From NCBI RefSeq assembly GCF_051401765.1, contig NW_027480450.1, forward strand, positions 5,208,001 through 5,272,000: a stretch of 64,000 nucleotides of DNA, given 5' to 3'. Made by a program: the position numbers and the translations under genes. Shown in pieces: positions 1 to 12,490 of the stretch (position 1 is its first letter; every line of letters starts with the position of its first letter). Source of the DNA: Calliopsis andreniformis (Eukaryota > Arthropoda > Insecta > Hymenoptera > Andrenidae). The notes under the pieces were generated by a model, which was not told the DNA's origin, searched no databases, and saw only the letters and a program-made list of their open reading frames with translations.

Positions 1-46
1 GCGACACGAACGGGGACTTAGAATTTTTTCGCTCGGGCTCCGGAGC
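1..46. repeat. Partial monomer at left edge (one D module)
   Basis: The window opens two bases before a complete 44-bp D module (3-46), which is followed directly by unit A at 47. The array therefore continues to the left of the window. Confidence 0.95.
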
Positions 47-2290
47 GACACGATCGCTCCGTTATTCTACGTTCTCTCGGTCCACGGGCATCAGAGAGCA
101 AAACAGCCTAATAGTTTTAGAGTGCCTCAACGATCAGGAATATGGATCTAACGTTCTCGTTTCGAACCGACGACTTTCGGTTCCGGAGCGACACGAACGC
201 TCCATGATTCTCGATTATCTCGACACAGGTAAGAGACAGAGGAGAACAAGTGTATGGTTTTAGAGAGCCACGAGCACCAGGAATAAGGATCTACCGTTGT
301 CCTTTCGTTCCGTCGACATTCGGTTCCGGAGCGACACGAACGGGGACTTAGAATTTTTTCGCTCGGGGTCCGGAGCGACACAAACGGGGACTTAGAACTT
401 TTTCGCTCGGGCTCCGGAGCGACACGATCGCTCCGTTATTCTACGTTCTCTCGGTCCACGGGCATCAGAGAGCAAAACAGCCTAATAGTTTTAGAGTGCC
501 TCAACGATCAGGAATATGGATCTAACGTTCTCGTTTCGAACCGACGACTTTCGGTTCCGGAGCGACACGAACGCTCCATGATTCTCGATTATCTCGACAC
601 AGGTAAGAGACAGAGGAGAACAAGTGTATGGTTTTAGAGAGCCACGAGCACCAGGAATAAGGATCTACCGTTGTCCTTTCGTTCCGTCGACATTCGGTTC
701 CGGAGCGACACGACCGGGGACTTAGAATTTTTTCGCTCGGGCTCCGGAGCGACACGAACGGGGACTTAGAACTTTTTCGCTCGGGCTCCGGAGCGACACG
801 ATCGCTCCGTTATTCTACGTTCTCTCGGTCCACGGGCATCAGAGAGCAAAACAGCCTAATAGTTTTAGAGTGCCTCAACGATCAGGAATATGGATCTAAC
901 GTTCTCGTTTCGAACCGACGACTTTCGGTTCCGGAGCGACACGAACGCTCCATGATTCTCGATTATCTCGACACAGGTAAGAGACAGAGGAGAACAAGTG
1001 TATGGTTTTAGAGAGCCACGAGCACCAGGAATAAGGATCTACCGTTGTCCTTTCGTTCCGTCGACATTCGGTTCCGGAGCGACACGAACGGGGACTTAGA
1101 ATTTTTTCGCTCGGGGTCCGGAGCGACACAAACGGGGACTTAGAACTTTTTCGCTCGGGCTCCGGAGCGACACGATCGCTCCGTTATTCTACGTTCTCTC
1201 GGTCCACGGGCATCAGAGAGCAAAACAGCCTAATAGTTTTAGAGTGCCTCAACGATCAGGAATATGGATCTAACGTTCTCGTTTCGAACCGACGACTTTC
1301 GGTTCCGGAGCGACACGAACGCTCCATGATTCTCGATTATCTCGACACAGGTAAGAGACAGAGGAGAACAAGTGTATGGTTTTAGAGAGCCACGAGCACC
1401 AGGAATAAGGATCTACCGTTGTCCTTTCGTTCCGTCGACATTCGGTTCCGGAGCGACACGAACGGGGACTTAGAATTTTTTCGCTCGGGCTCCGGAGCGA
1501 CACGAACGGGGACTTAGAATTTTTTCGCTCGGGCTCCGGAGCGACACGATCGCTCCGTTATTCTACGTTCTCTCGGTCCACGGGCATCAGAGAGCAAAAC
1601 AGCCTAATAGTTTTAGAGTGCCTCAACGATCAGGAATATGGATCTAACGTTCTCGTTTCGAACCGACGACTTTCGGTTCCGGAGCGACACGAACGCTCCA
1701 TGATTCTCGATTATCTCGACACAGGTAAGAGACAGAGGAGAACAAGTGTATGGTTTTAGAGAGCCACGAGCACCAGGAATAAGGATCTACCGTTGTCCTT
1801 TCGTTCCGTCGACATTCGGTTCCGGAGCGACACGAACGGGGACTTAGAATTTTTTCGCTCGGGGTCCGGAGCGACACAAACGGGGACTTAGAACTTTTTC
1901 GCTCGGGCTCCGGAGCGACACGATCGCTCCGTTATTCTACGTTCTCTCGGTCCACGGGCATCAGAGAGCAAAACAGCCTAATAGTTTTAGAGTGCCTCAA
2001 CGATCAGGAATATGGATCTAACGTTCTCGTTTCGAACCGACGACTTTCGGTTCCGGAGCGACACGAACGCTCCATGATTCTCGATTATCTCGACACAGGT
2101 AAGAGACAGAGGAGAACAAGTGTATGGTTTTAGAGAGCCACGAGCACCAGGAATAAGGATCTACCGTTGTCCTTTCGTTCCGTCGACATTCGGTTCCGGA
2201 GCGACACGAACGGGGACTTAGAATTTTTTCGCTCGGGCTCCGGAGCGACACGAACGGGGACTTGGAATTTTTTCGCTCGGGCTCCGGAGC
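47..2290. repeat. Six 374-bp monomers, 748-bp dimeric pattern
   Basis: Monomers start at 47, 421, 795, 1169, 1543 and 1917. The first, third and fifth share ggggtccgg in D1 and acacaaacgg plus gaactttttcg in D2. The second has acgaccgggg and gaacttttt, the fourth is standard, and the sixth has cttggaattt in D2. All six have C at B position 113 (gtcctttcg) and T at the A-unit site. Confidence 0.92.
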
Positions 2291-2620
2291 GACACGATCG
2301 CTCCGTTATTCTACGTTCTCTCGGTCCACGGGCATCAGAGAGCAAAACAGCCTAATAGTTTTAGAGTGCCTCAACGATCAGGAATATGGATCTAACGTTC
2401 TCGTTTCGAACCGACGACTTTCGGTTCCGGAGCGACACGAACGCTCCATGATTCTCGATTATCTCGACACAGGTAAGAGACAGAGGAGAACAAGTGTATG
2501 GTTTTAGAGAGCCACGAGCACCAGGAATAAGGATCTACCGTTGTCCTTTCGTTCCGTCGACATTCGGTTCCGGAGCGACACGAACGGGGACTTGGAATTT
2601 TTTCGCTCGGGCTCCGGAGC
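2291..2620. repeat. 330-bp monomer (single D)
   Basis: A-B-D with one D, which carries cttggaattt. B has the gtcctttcg variant. First monomer of a 1408-bp tetramer. Confidence 0.95.
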
Positions 2621-3368
2621 GACACGATCGCTCCGTTATTCTACGTTCTCTCGGTCCACGGGCATCAGAGAGCAAAACAGCCTAATAGTTTTAGAGTGCC
2701 TCAACGATCAGGAATATGGATCTAACGTTCTCGTTTCGAACCGACGACTTTCGGTTCCGGAGCGACACGAACGCTCCATGATTCTCGATTATCTCGACAC
2801 AGGTAAGAGACAGAGGAGAACAAGTGTATGGTTTTAGAGAGCCACGAGCACCAGGAATAAGGATCTACCGTTGTCATTTCGTTCCGTCGACATTCGGTTC
2901 CGGAGCGACACGAACGGGGACTTAGAATTTTTTCGCTCGGGCTCCGGAGCGACACGAACGGGGACTTAGAATTTTTTCGCTCGGGCTCCGGAGCGACACG
3001 ATCGCTCCGTTATTCTACGTTCTCTCGGTCCACGGGCATCAGAGAGCAAAACAGCCTAATAGTTTTAGAGTGCCTCAACGATCAGGAATATGGATCTAAC
3101 GTTCTCGTTTCGAACCGACGACTTTCGGTTCCGGAGCGACACGAACGCTCCATGATTCTCGATTATCTCGACACAGGTAAGAGACAGAGGAGAACAAGTG
3201 TATGGTTTTAGAGAGCCACGAGCACCAGGAATAAGGATCTACCGTTGTCATTTCGTTCCGTCGACATTCGGTTCCGGAGCGACACGAACGGGGACTTAGA
3301 ATTTTTTCGCTCGGGCTCCGGAGCGACACGAACGGGGACTTAGAATTTTTTCGCTCGGGCTCCGGAGC
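2621..3368. repeat. Two 374-bp monomers
   Basis: Standard A-B-D-D copies and the first in the window with gtcatttcg in B. Members two and three of the tetramer. Confidence 0.95.
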
Positions 3369-3698
3369 GACACGATCGCTCCGTTATTCTACGTTCTCTC
3401 GGTCCACGGGCATCAGAGAGCAAAACAGCCTAATAGTTTTAGAGTGCCTCAACGATCAGGAATATGGATCTAACGTTCTCGTTTCGAACCGACGACTTTC
3501 GGTTCCGGAGCGACACGAACGCTCCATGATTCTCGATTATCTCGACACAGGTAAGAGACAGAGGAGAACAAGTGTATGGTTTTAGAGAGCCACGAGCACC
3601 AGGAATAAGGATCTACCGTTGTCATTTCGTTCCGTCGACATTCGGTTCCGGAGCGACACGAACGGGGACTTAGAATTTTTTCGCTCGGGCTCCGGAGC
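3369..3698. repeat. 330-bp monomer (single D)
   Basis: A-B-D with one D; fourth member of the first tetramer. Confidence 0.95.
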
Positions 3699-4028
3699 GA
3701 CACGATCGCTCCGTTATTCTACGTTCTCTCGGTCCACGGGCATCAGAGAGCAAAACAGCCTAATAGTTTTAGAGTGCCTCAACGATCAGGAATATGGATC
3801 TAACGTTCTCGTTTCGAACCGACGACTTTCGGTTCCGGAGCGACACGAACGCTCCATGATTCTCGATTATCTCGACACAGGTAAGAGACAGAGGAGAACA
3901 AGTGTATGGTTTTAGAGAGCCACGAGCACCAGGAATAAGGATCTACCGTTGTCCTTTCGTTCCGTCGACATTCGGTTCCGGAGCGACACGAACGGGGACT
4001 TGGAATTTTTTCGCTCGGGCTCCGGAGC
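3699..4028. repeat. 330-bp monomer (single D)
   Basis: Same as 2291-2620, including gtcctttcg and cttggaattt, exactly 1408 bp later. Confidence 0.95.
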
Positions 4029-4776
4029 GACACGATCGCTCCGTTATTCTACGTTCTCTCGGTCCACGGGCATCAGAGAGCAAAACAGCCTAATAGTTTT
4101 AGAGTGCCTCAACGATCAGGAATATGGATCTAACGTTCTCGTTTCGAACCGACGACTTTCGGTTCCGGAGCGACACGAACGCTCCATGATTCTCGATTAT
4201 CTCGACACAGGTAAGAGACAGAGGAGAACAAGTGTATGGTTTTAGAGAGCCACGAGCACCAGGAATAAGGATCTACCGTTGTCATTTCGTTCCGTCGACA
4301 TTCGGTTCCGGAGCGACACGAACGGGGACTTAGAATTTTTTCGCTCGGGCTCCGGAGCGACACGAACGGGGACTTAGAATTTTTTCGCTCGGGCTCCGGA
4401 GCGACACGATCGCTCCGTTATTCTACGTTCTCTCGGTCCACGGGCATCAGAGAGCAAAACAGCCTAATAGTTTTAGAGTGCCTCAACGATCAGGAATATG
4501 GATCTAACGTTCTCGTTTCGAACCGACGACTTTCGGTTCCGGAGCGACACGAACGCTCCATGATTCTCGATTATCTCGACACAGGTAAGAGACAGAGGAG
4601 AACAAGTGTATGGTTTTAGAGAGCCACGAGCACCAGGAATAAGGATCTACCGTTGTCATTTCGTTCCGTCGACATTCGGTTCCGGAGCGACACGAACGGG
4701 GACTTAGAATTTTTTCGCTCGGGCTCCGGAGCGACACGAACGGGGACTTAGAATTTTTTCGCTCGGGCTCCGGAGC
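4029..4776. repeat. Two 374-bp monomers
   Basis: Counterparts of 2621-3368 at +1408 bp. Confidence 0.95.
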
Positions 4777-5106
4777 GACACGATCGCTCCGTTATTCTAC
4801 GTTCTCTCGGTCCACGGGCATCAGAGAGCAAAACAGCCTAATAGTTTTAGAGTGCCTCAACGATCAGGAATATGGATCTAACGTTCTCGTTTCGAACCGA
4901 CGACTTTCGGTTCCGGAGCGACACGAACGCTCCATGATTCTCGATTATCTCGACACAGGTAAGAGACAGAGGAGAACAAGTGTATGGTTTTAGAGAGCCA
5001 CGAGCACCAGGAATAAGGATCTACCGTTGTCATTTCGTTCCGTCGACATTCGGTTCCGGAGCGACACGAACGGGGACTTAGAATTTTTTCGCTCGGGCTC
5101 CGGAGC
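4777..5106. repeat. 330-bp monomer (single D)
   Basis: Counterpart of 3369-3698 at +1408 bp. Confidence 0.95.
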
Positions 5107-5436
5107 GACACGATCGCTCCGTTATTCTACGTTCTCTCGGTCCACGGGCATCAGAGAGCAAAACAGCCTAATAGTTTTAGAGTGCCTCAACGATCAGGAA
5201 TATGGATCTAACGTTCTCGTTTCGAACCGACGACTTTCGGTTCCGGAGCGACACGAACGCTCCATGATTCTCGATTATCTCGACACAGGTAAGAGACAGA
5301 GGAGAACAAGTGTATGGTTTTAGAGAGCCACGAGCACCAGGAATAAGGATCTACCGTTGTCATTTCGTTCCGTCGACATTCGGTTCCGGAGCGACACGAA
5401 CGGGGACTTAGAATTTTTTCGCTCGGGCTCCGGAGC
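5107..5436. repeat. 330-bp monomer (single D)
   Basis: Occupies the position of 3699-4028 at +1408 bp but has gtcatttcg and cttagaattt, so only the length pattern is retained. Confidence 0.95.
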
Positions 5437-6440
5437 GACACGATCGCTCCGTTATTCTACGTTCTCTCGGTCCACGGGCATCAGAGAGCAAAACAGCCTA
5501 ATAGTTTTAGAGTGCCTCAACGATCAGGAATATGGATCTAGCGTTCTCGTTTCGAACCGACGACTTTCGGTTCCGGAGCGACACGAACGCTCCATGATTC
5601 TCGATTATCTCGACACAGGTAAGAGACAGAGGAGAACAAGTGTATGGTTTTAGAGAGCCACGAGCACCAGGAATAAGGATCTACCGTTGTCATTTCGTTC
5701 CGTCGACATTCGGTTCCGGAGCGACACGAACGGGGACTTAGAATTTTTTCGCTCGGGCTCCGGAGCGACACGAACGGGGACTTAGAATTTTTTCGCTCGG
5801 GCTCCGGAGCGACACGATCGCTCCGTTATTCTACGTTCTCTCGGTCCACGGGCATCAGAGAGCAAAACAGCCTAATAGTTTTAGAGTGCCTCAACGATCA
5901 GGAATATGGATCTAACGTTCTCGTTTCGAACCGACGACTTTCGGTTCCGGAGCGACACGAACGCTCCATGATTCTCGATTATCTCGACACAGGTAAGAGA
6001 CAGAGGAGAACAAGTGTATGGTTTTAGAGAGCCACGAGCACCAGGAATAAGGATCTACCGTTGTCATTTCGTTCCGTCGACATTCGGTTCCGGAGCGACA
6101 CGAACGGGGACTTAGAATTTTTTCGCTCGGGCTCCGGAGCGACACGAACGGGGACTTAGAATTTTTTCGCTCGGGCTCCGGAGCGACACGATCGCTCCGT
6201 TATTCTACGTTCTCTCGGTCCACGGGCATCAGAGAGCAAAACAGCCTAATAGTTTTAGAGTGCCTCAACGATCAGGAATATGGATCTAACGTTCTCGTTT
6301 CGAACCGACGACTTTCGGTTCCGGAGCGACACGAACGCTCCATGATTCTCGATTATCTCGACACAGGTAAGAGACAGAGGAGAACAAGTGTATGGTTTTA
6401 GAGAGCCACGAGCACCAGGAATAAGGATCTACCGTTGTCA

Positions 6441-9400
6441 TTTCGTTCGTTCCGTCGACATTCGGTTCCGGAGCGACACGAACGGGGACTTAGAATTTTT
6501 TCGCTCGGGCTCCGGAGCGACACGAACGGGGACTTAGAATTTTTTCGCTCGGGCTCCGGAGCGACACGATCGCTCCGTTATTCTACGTTCTCTCGGTCCA
6601 CGGGCATCAGAGAGCAAAACAGCCTAATAGTTTTAGAGTGCCTCAACGATCAGGAATATGGATCCAACGTTCTCGTTTCGAACCGACGACTTTCGGTTCC
6701 GGAGCGACAACGAACGCTCCATGATTCTCGATTATCTCGACACAGGTAAGAGACAGAGGAGAACAAGTGTATGGTTTTAGAGAGCCACGAGCACCAGGAA
6801 TAAGGATCTACCGTTGTCATTTCGTTCCGTCGACATTCGGTTCCGGAGCGACACGAACGGGGACTTAGAATTTTTTCGCTCGGGCTCCGGAGCGACACGA
6901 ACGGGGACTTAGAATTTTTTCGCTCGGGCTCCGGAGCGACACGATCGCTCCGTTATTCTACGTTCTCTCGGTCCACGGGCATCAGAGAGCAAAACAGCCT
7001 AATAGTTTTAGAGTGCCTCAACGATCAGGAATATGGATCCAACGTTCTCGTTTCGAACCGACGACTTTCGGTTCCGGAGCGACACGAACGCTCCATGATT
7101 CTCGATTATCTCGACACAGGTAAGAGACAGAGGAGAACAAGTGTATGGTTTTAGAGAGCCACGAGCACCAGGAATAAGGATCTACCGTTGTCATTTCGTT
7201 CCGTCGACATTCGGTTCCGGAGCGACACGAACGGGGACTTAGAATTTTTTCGCTCGGGCTCCGGAGCGACACGAACGGGGACTTAGAATTTTTTCGCTCG
7301 GGCTCCGGAGCGACACGATCGCTCCGTTATTCTACGTTCTCTCGGTCCACGGGCATCAGAGAGCAAAACAGCCTAATAGTTTTAGAGTGCCTCAACGATC
7401 AGGAATATGGATCCAACGTTCTCGTTTCGAACCGACGACTTTCGGTTCCGGAGCGACACGAACGCTCCATGATTCTCGATTATCTCGACACAGGTAAGAG
7501 ACAGAGGAGAACAAGTGTATGGTTTTAGAGAGCCACGAGCACCAGGAATAAGGATCTACCGTTGTCATTTCGTTCCGTCGACATTCGGTTCCGGAGCGAC
7601 ACGAACGGGGACTTAGAATTTTTTCGCTCGGGCTCCGGAGCGACACGAACGGGGACTTAGAATTTTTTCGCTCGGGCTCCGGAGCGACACGATCGCTCCG
7701 TTATTCTACGTTCTCTCGGTCCACGGGCATCAGAGAGCAAAACAGCCTAATAGTTTTAGAGTGCCTCAACGATCAGGAATATGGATCTAACGTTCTCGTT
7801 TCGAACCGACGACTTTCGGTTCCGGAGCGACACGAACGCTCCATGATTCTCGATTATCTCGACACAGGTAAGAGGCAGAGGAGAACAAGTGTATGGTTTT
7901 AGAGAGCCACGAGCACCAGGAATAAGGATCTACCGTTGTCATTTCGTTCCGTCGACATTCGGTTCCGGAGCGACACGAACGGGGACTTAGAATTTTTTCG
8001 CTCGGGCTCCGGAGCGACACGAACGGGGACTTAGAATTTTTTCGCTCGGGCTCCGGAGCGACACGATCGCTCCGTTATTCTACGTTCTCTCGGTCCACGG
8101 GCATCAGAGAGCAAAACAGCCTAATAGTTTTAGAGTGCCTCAACGATCAGGAATATGGATCTAACGTTCTCGTTTCGAACGACGACTTTCGGTTCCGGAG
8201 CGACACGAACGCTCCATGATTCTCGATTATCTCGACACAGGTAAGAGACAGAGGAGAACAAGTGTATGGTTTTAGAGAGCCACGAGCACCAGGAATAAGG
8301 ATCTACCGTTGTCATTTCGTTCCGTCGACATTCGGTTCCGGAGCGACACGAACGGGACTTAGAATTTTTTCGCTCGGGCTCCGGAGCGACACGAACGGGG
8401 ACTTAGAATTTTTTCGCTCGGGCTCCGGAGCGACACGATCGCTCCGTTATTCTACGTTCTCTCGGTCCACGGGCATCAGAGAGCAAAACAGCCTAATAGT
8501 TTTAGAGTGCCTCAACGATCAGGAATATGGATCCAACGTTCTCGTTTCGAACCGACGACTTTCGGTTCCGGAGCGACACGAACGCTCCATGATTCTCGAT
8601 TATCTCGACACAGGTAAGAGACAGAGGAGAACAAGTGTATGGTTTTAGAGAGCCACGAGCACCAGGAATAAGGATCTACCGTTGTCATTTCGTTCCGTCG
8701 ACATTCGGTTCCGGAGCGACACGAACGGGGACTTAGAATTTTTTCGCTCGGGCTCCGGAGCGACACGAACGGGGACTTAGAATTTTTTCGCTCGGCTCCG
8801 GAGCGACACGATCGCTCCGTTATTCTACGTTCTCTCGGTCCACGGGCATCAGAGAGCAAAACAGCCTAATAGTTTTAGAGTGCCTCAACGATCAGGAATA
8901 TGGATCCAACGTTCTCGTTTCGAACCGACGACTTTCGGTTCCGGAGCGACACGAACGCTCCATGATTCTCGATTATCTCGACACAGGTAAGAGACAGAGG
9001 AGAACAAGTGTATGGTTTTAGAGAGCCACGAGCACCAGGAATAAGGATCTACCGTTGTCATTTCGTTCCGTCGACATTCGGTTCCGGAGCGACACGAACG
9101 GGGACTTAGAATTTTTCGCTCGGGCTCCGGAGCGACACGAACGGGGACTTAGAATTTTTTCGCTCGGGCTCCGGAGCGACACGATCGCTCCGTTATTCTA
9201 CGTTCTCTCGGTCCACGGGCATCAGAGAGCAAAACAGCCTAATAGTTTTAGAGTGCCTCAACGATCAGGAATATGGATCTAACGTTCTCGTTTCGAACCG
9301 ACGACTTCGGTTCCGGAGCGACACGAACGCTCCATGATTCTCGATTATCTCGACACAGGTAAGAGACAGAGGAGAACAAGTGTATGGTTTTAGAGAGCCA

Positions 9401-12400
9401 CGAGCACCAGGAATAAGGATCTACCGTTGTCATTTCGTTCCGTCGACATTCGGTTCCGGAGCGACACGAACGGGGACTTAGAATTTTTTCGCTCGGGCTC
9501 CGGAGCGACACGAACGGGGACTTAGAATTTTTTCGCTCGGGCTCCGGAGCGACACGATCGCTCCGTTATTCTACGTTCTCTCGGTCCTCGGGCATCAGAG
9601 AGCAAAACAGCCTAATAGTTTTAGAGTGCCTCAACGATCAGGAATATGGATCTAACGTTCTCGTTTCGAACCGACGACTTTCGGTTCCGGAGCGACACGA
9701 ACGCTCCATGATTCTCGATTATCTCGACACAGGTAAGAGACAGAGGAGAACAAGTGTATGGTTTTAGAGAGCCACGAGCACCAGGAATAAGGATCTACCG
9801 TTGTCATTTCGTTCCGTCGACATTCGGTTCCGGAGCGACACGAACGGGGACTTAGAATTTTTTCGCTCGGGCTCCGGAGCGACACGAACGGGGACTTAGA
9901 ATTTTTTCGCTCGGGCTCCGGAGCGACACGATCGCTCCGTTATTCTACGTTCTCTCGGTCCACGGGCATCAGAGAGCAAAACAGCCTAATAGTTTTAGAG
10001 TGCCTCAACGATCAGGAATATGGATCCAACGTTCTCGTTTCGAACCGACGACTTTCGGTTCCGGAGCGACACGAACGCTCCATGATTCTCGATTATCTCG
10101 ACACAGGTAAGAGACAGAGGAGAACAAGTGTATGGTTTTAGAGAGCCACGAGCACCAGGAATAAGGATCTACCGTTGTCATTTCGTTCCGTCGACATTCG
10201 GTTCCGGAGCGACACGAACGGGGACTTAGAATTTTTTCGCTCGGGCTCCGGAGCGACACGAACGGGGACTTAGAATTTTTTCGCTCGGGCTCCGGAGCGA
10301 CACGATCGCTCCGTTATTCTACGTTCTCTCGGTCCACGGCATCAGAGAGCAAAACAGCCTAATAGTTTTAGAGTGCCTCAACGATCAGGAATATGGATCC
10401 AACGTTCTCGTTTCGAACCGACGACTTTCGGTTCCGGAGCGACACGAACGCTCCATGATTCTCGATTATCTCGACACAGGTAAGAGACAGAGGAGAACAA
10501 GTGTATGGTTTTAGAGAGCCACGAGCACCAGGAATAAGGATCTACCGTTGTCATTTCGTTCCGTCGACATTCGGTTCCGGAGCGACACGAACGGGGACTT
10601 AGAATTTTTTCGCTCGGGCTCCGGAGCGACACGAACGGGGACTTAGAATTTTTTCGCTCGGGCTCCGGAGCGACACGATCGCTCCGTTATTCTACGTTCT
10701 CTCGGTCCACGGGCATCAGAGAGCAAAACAGCCTAATAGTTTTAGAGTGCCTCAACGATCAGGAATATGGATCTAACGTTCTCGTTTCGAACCGACGACT
10801 TTCGGTTCCGGAGCGACACGAACGCTCCATGATTCTCGATTATCTCGACACAGGTAAGAGACAGAGGAGAACAAGTGTATGGTTTTAGAGAGCCACGAGC
10901 ACCAGGAATAAGGATCTACCGTTGTCATTTCGTTCCGTCGACATTCGGTTCCGGAGCGACACGAACGGGGACTTAGAATTTTTTCGCTCGGGCTCCGGAG
11001 CGACACGAACGGGGACTTAGAATTTTTTCGCTCGGGCTCCGGAGCGACACGATCGCTCCGTTATTCTACGTTCTCTCGGTCCACGGGCATCAGAGAGCAA
11101 AATATCCTAATAGTTTTAGAGTGCCTCAACGATCAGGAATATGGATCTAACGTTCTCGTTTCGAACCGACGACTTTCGGTTCCGGAGCGACACGAACGCT
11201 CCATGATTCTCGATTATCTCGACACAGGTAAGAGACAGAGGAGAACAAGTGTATGGTTTTAGAGAGCCACGAGCACCAGGAATAAGGATCTACCGTTGTC
11301 ATTTCGTTCCGTCGACATTCGGTTCCGGAGCGACACGAACGGGGACTTAGAATTTTTTCGCTCGGGCTCCGGAGCGACACGAACGGGGACTTAGAATTTT
11401 TTCGCTCGGGCTCCGGAGCGACACGATCGCTCCGTTATTCTACGTTCTCTCGGTCCACGGGCATCAGAGAGCAAAACAGCCTAATAGTTTTAGAGTGCCT
11501 CAACGATCAGGAATATGGATCTAACGTTCTCGTTCGAACCGACGACTTTCGGTTCCGGAGCGACACGAACGCTCCATGATTCTCGATTATCTCGACACAG
11601 GTAAGAGACAGAGGAGAACAAGTGTATGGTTTTAGAGAGCCACGAGCACCAGGAATAAGGATCTACCGTTGTCATTTCGTTCCGTCGACATTCGGTTCCG
11701 GAGCGACACGAACGGGGACTTAGAATTTTTTCGCTCGGGCTCCGGAGCGACACGAACGGGGACTTAGAATTTTTTCGCTCGGGCTCCGGAGCGACACGAT
11801 CGCTCCGTTATTCTACGTTCTCTCGGTCCACGGGCATCAGAGAGCAAAACAGCCTAATAGTTTTAGAGTGCCTCAACGATCAGGAATATGGATCCAACGT
11901 TCTCGTTTCGAACCGACGACTTTCGGTTCCGGAGCGACACGAACGCTCCATGATTCTCGATTATCTCGACACAGGTAAGAGACAGAGGAGAACAAGTGTA
12001 TGGTTTTAGAGAGCCACGAGCACCAGGAATAAGGATCTACCGTTGTCATTTCGTTCCGTCGACATTCGGTTCCGGAGCGACACGAACGGGGACTTAGAAT
12101 TTTTCGCTCGGGCTCCGGAGCGACACGAACGGGACTTAGAATTTTTTCGCTCGGGCTCCGGAGCGACACGATCGCTCCGTTATTCTACGTTCTCTCGGTC
12201 CACGGGCATCAGAGAGCAAAACAGCCTAATAGTTTTAGAGTGCCTCAACGATCAGGAATATGGATCCAACGTTCTCGTTTCGAACCGACGACTTTCGGTT
12301 CCGGAGCGACACGAACGCTCCATGATTCTCGATTATCTCGACACAGGTAAGAGACAGAGGAGAACAAGTGTATGGTTTTAGAGAGCCACGAGCACCAGGA

Positions 12401-12490
12401 ATAAGGATCTACCGTTGTCATTTCGTTCCGTCGACATTCGGTTCCGGAGCGACACGAACGGGGACTTAGAATTTTTTCGCTCGGGGGCTC
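6441..12490. other. Cluster of 12 small indels in the array
   Basis: Against the consensus: +4 (gttc duplicated, 6441-6450), +1 (6709), -1 c (8180), -1 g (8354), -1 g (8794), -1 t (9112), -1 t (9306), -1 g (10338), -1 t (11533), -1 t (12101), -1 g (12131), +2 g (12485). Nearly all are in homopolymers or short tandem motifs. Outside this interval I find only two other small indels, at 62842 and 63101. Either this stretch is less well polished or it is an older, unhomogenised part. Confidence 0.85.

Larger units (their letters stand above)
2291..6562. repeat. Higher-order repeat: 1408-bp tetramer, two full copies plus a third altered copy
   Basis: Monomer lengths run 330-374-374-330 (2291-3698), 330-374-374-330 (3699-5106), then 330-374-374-378 (5107-6562). 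The first two copies also share the variant bases of their first monomer. The third keeps the length order but not those bases. Confidence 0.88.

Noticed and set aside
106..280. CRISPR-like gttttagag repeats
   Set aside because: gttttagag occurs in both A and B and resembles the start of some type II repeats, but the intervals are 143 and 231 bp, the 'spacers' are identical from copy to copy, and no cas gene is present.
148..381. Antisense ORF of 77 codons (84 in C-type monomers), present in almost every monomer
   Set aside because: It exists because the monomer lacks a stop in one frame. The same DNA box is read in different frames within one ORF, substitutions show no codon pattern, the T/C site simply moves the stop, and one-base indels break it freely. 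374 is not a multiple of three. No recognisable domain.
3619..3915. Sense ORFs of about 98 codons across single-D monomers
   Set aside because: Appear only where a 330-bp monomer (a multiple of three) keeps the frame. Arginine/serine-rich by translation of the junction box; no domain and no start context.
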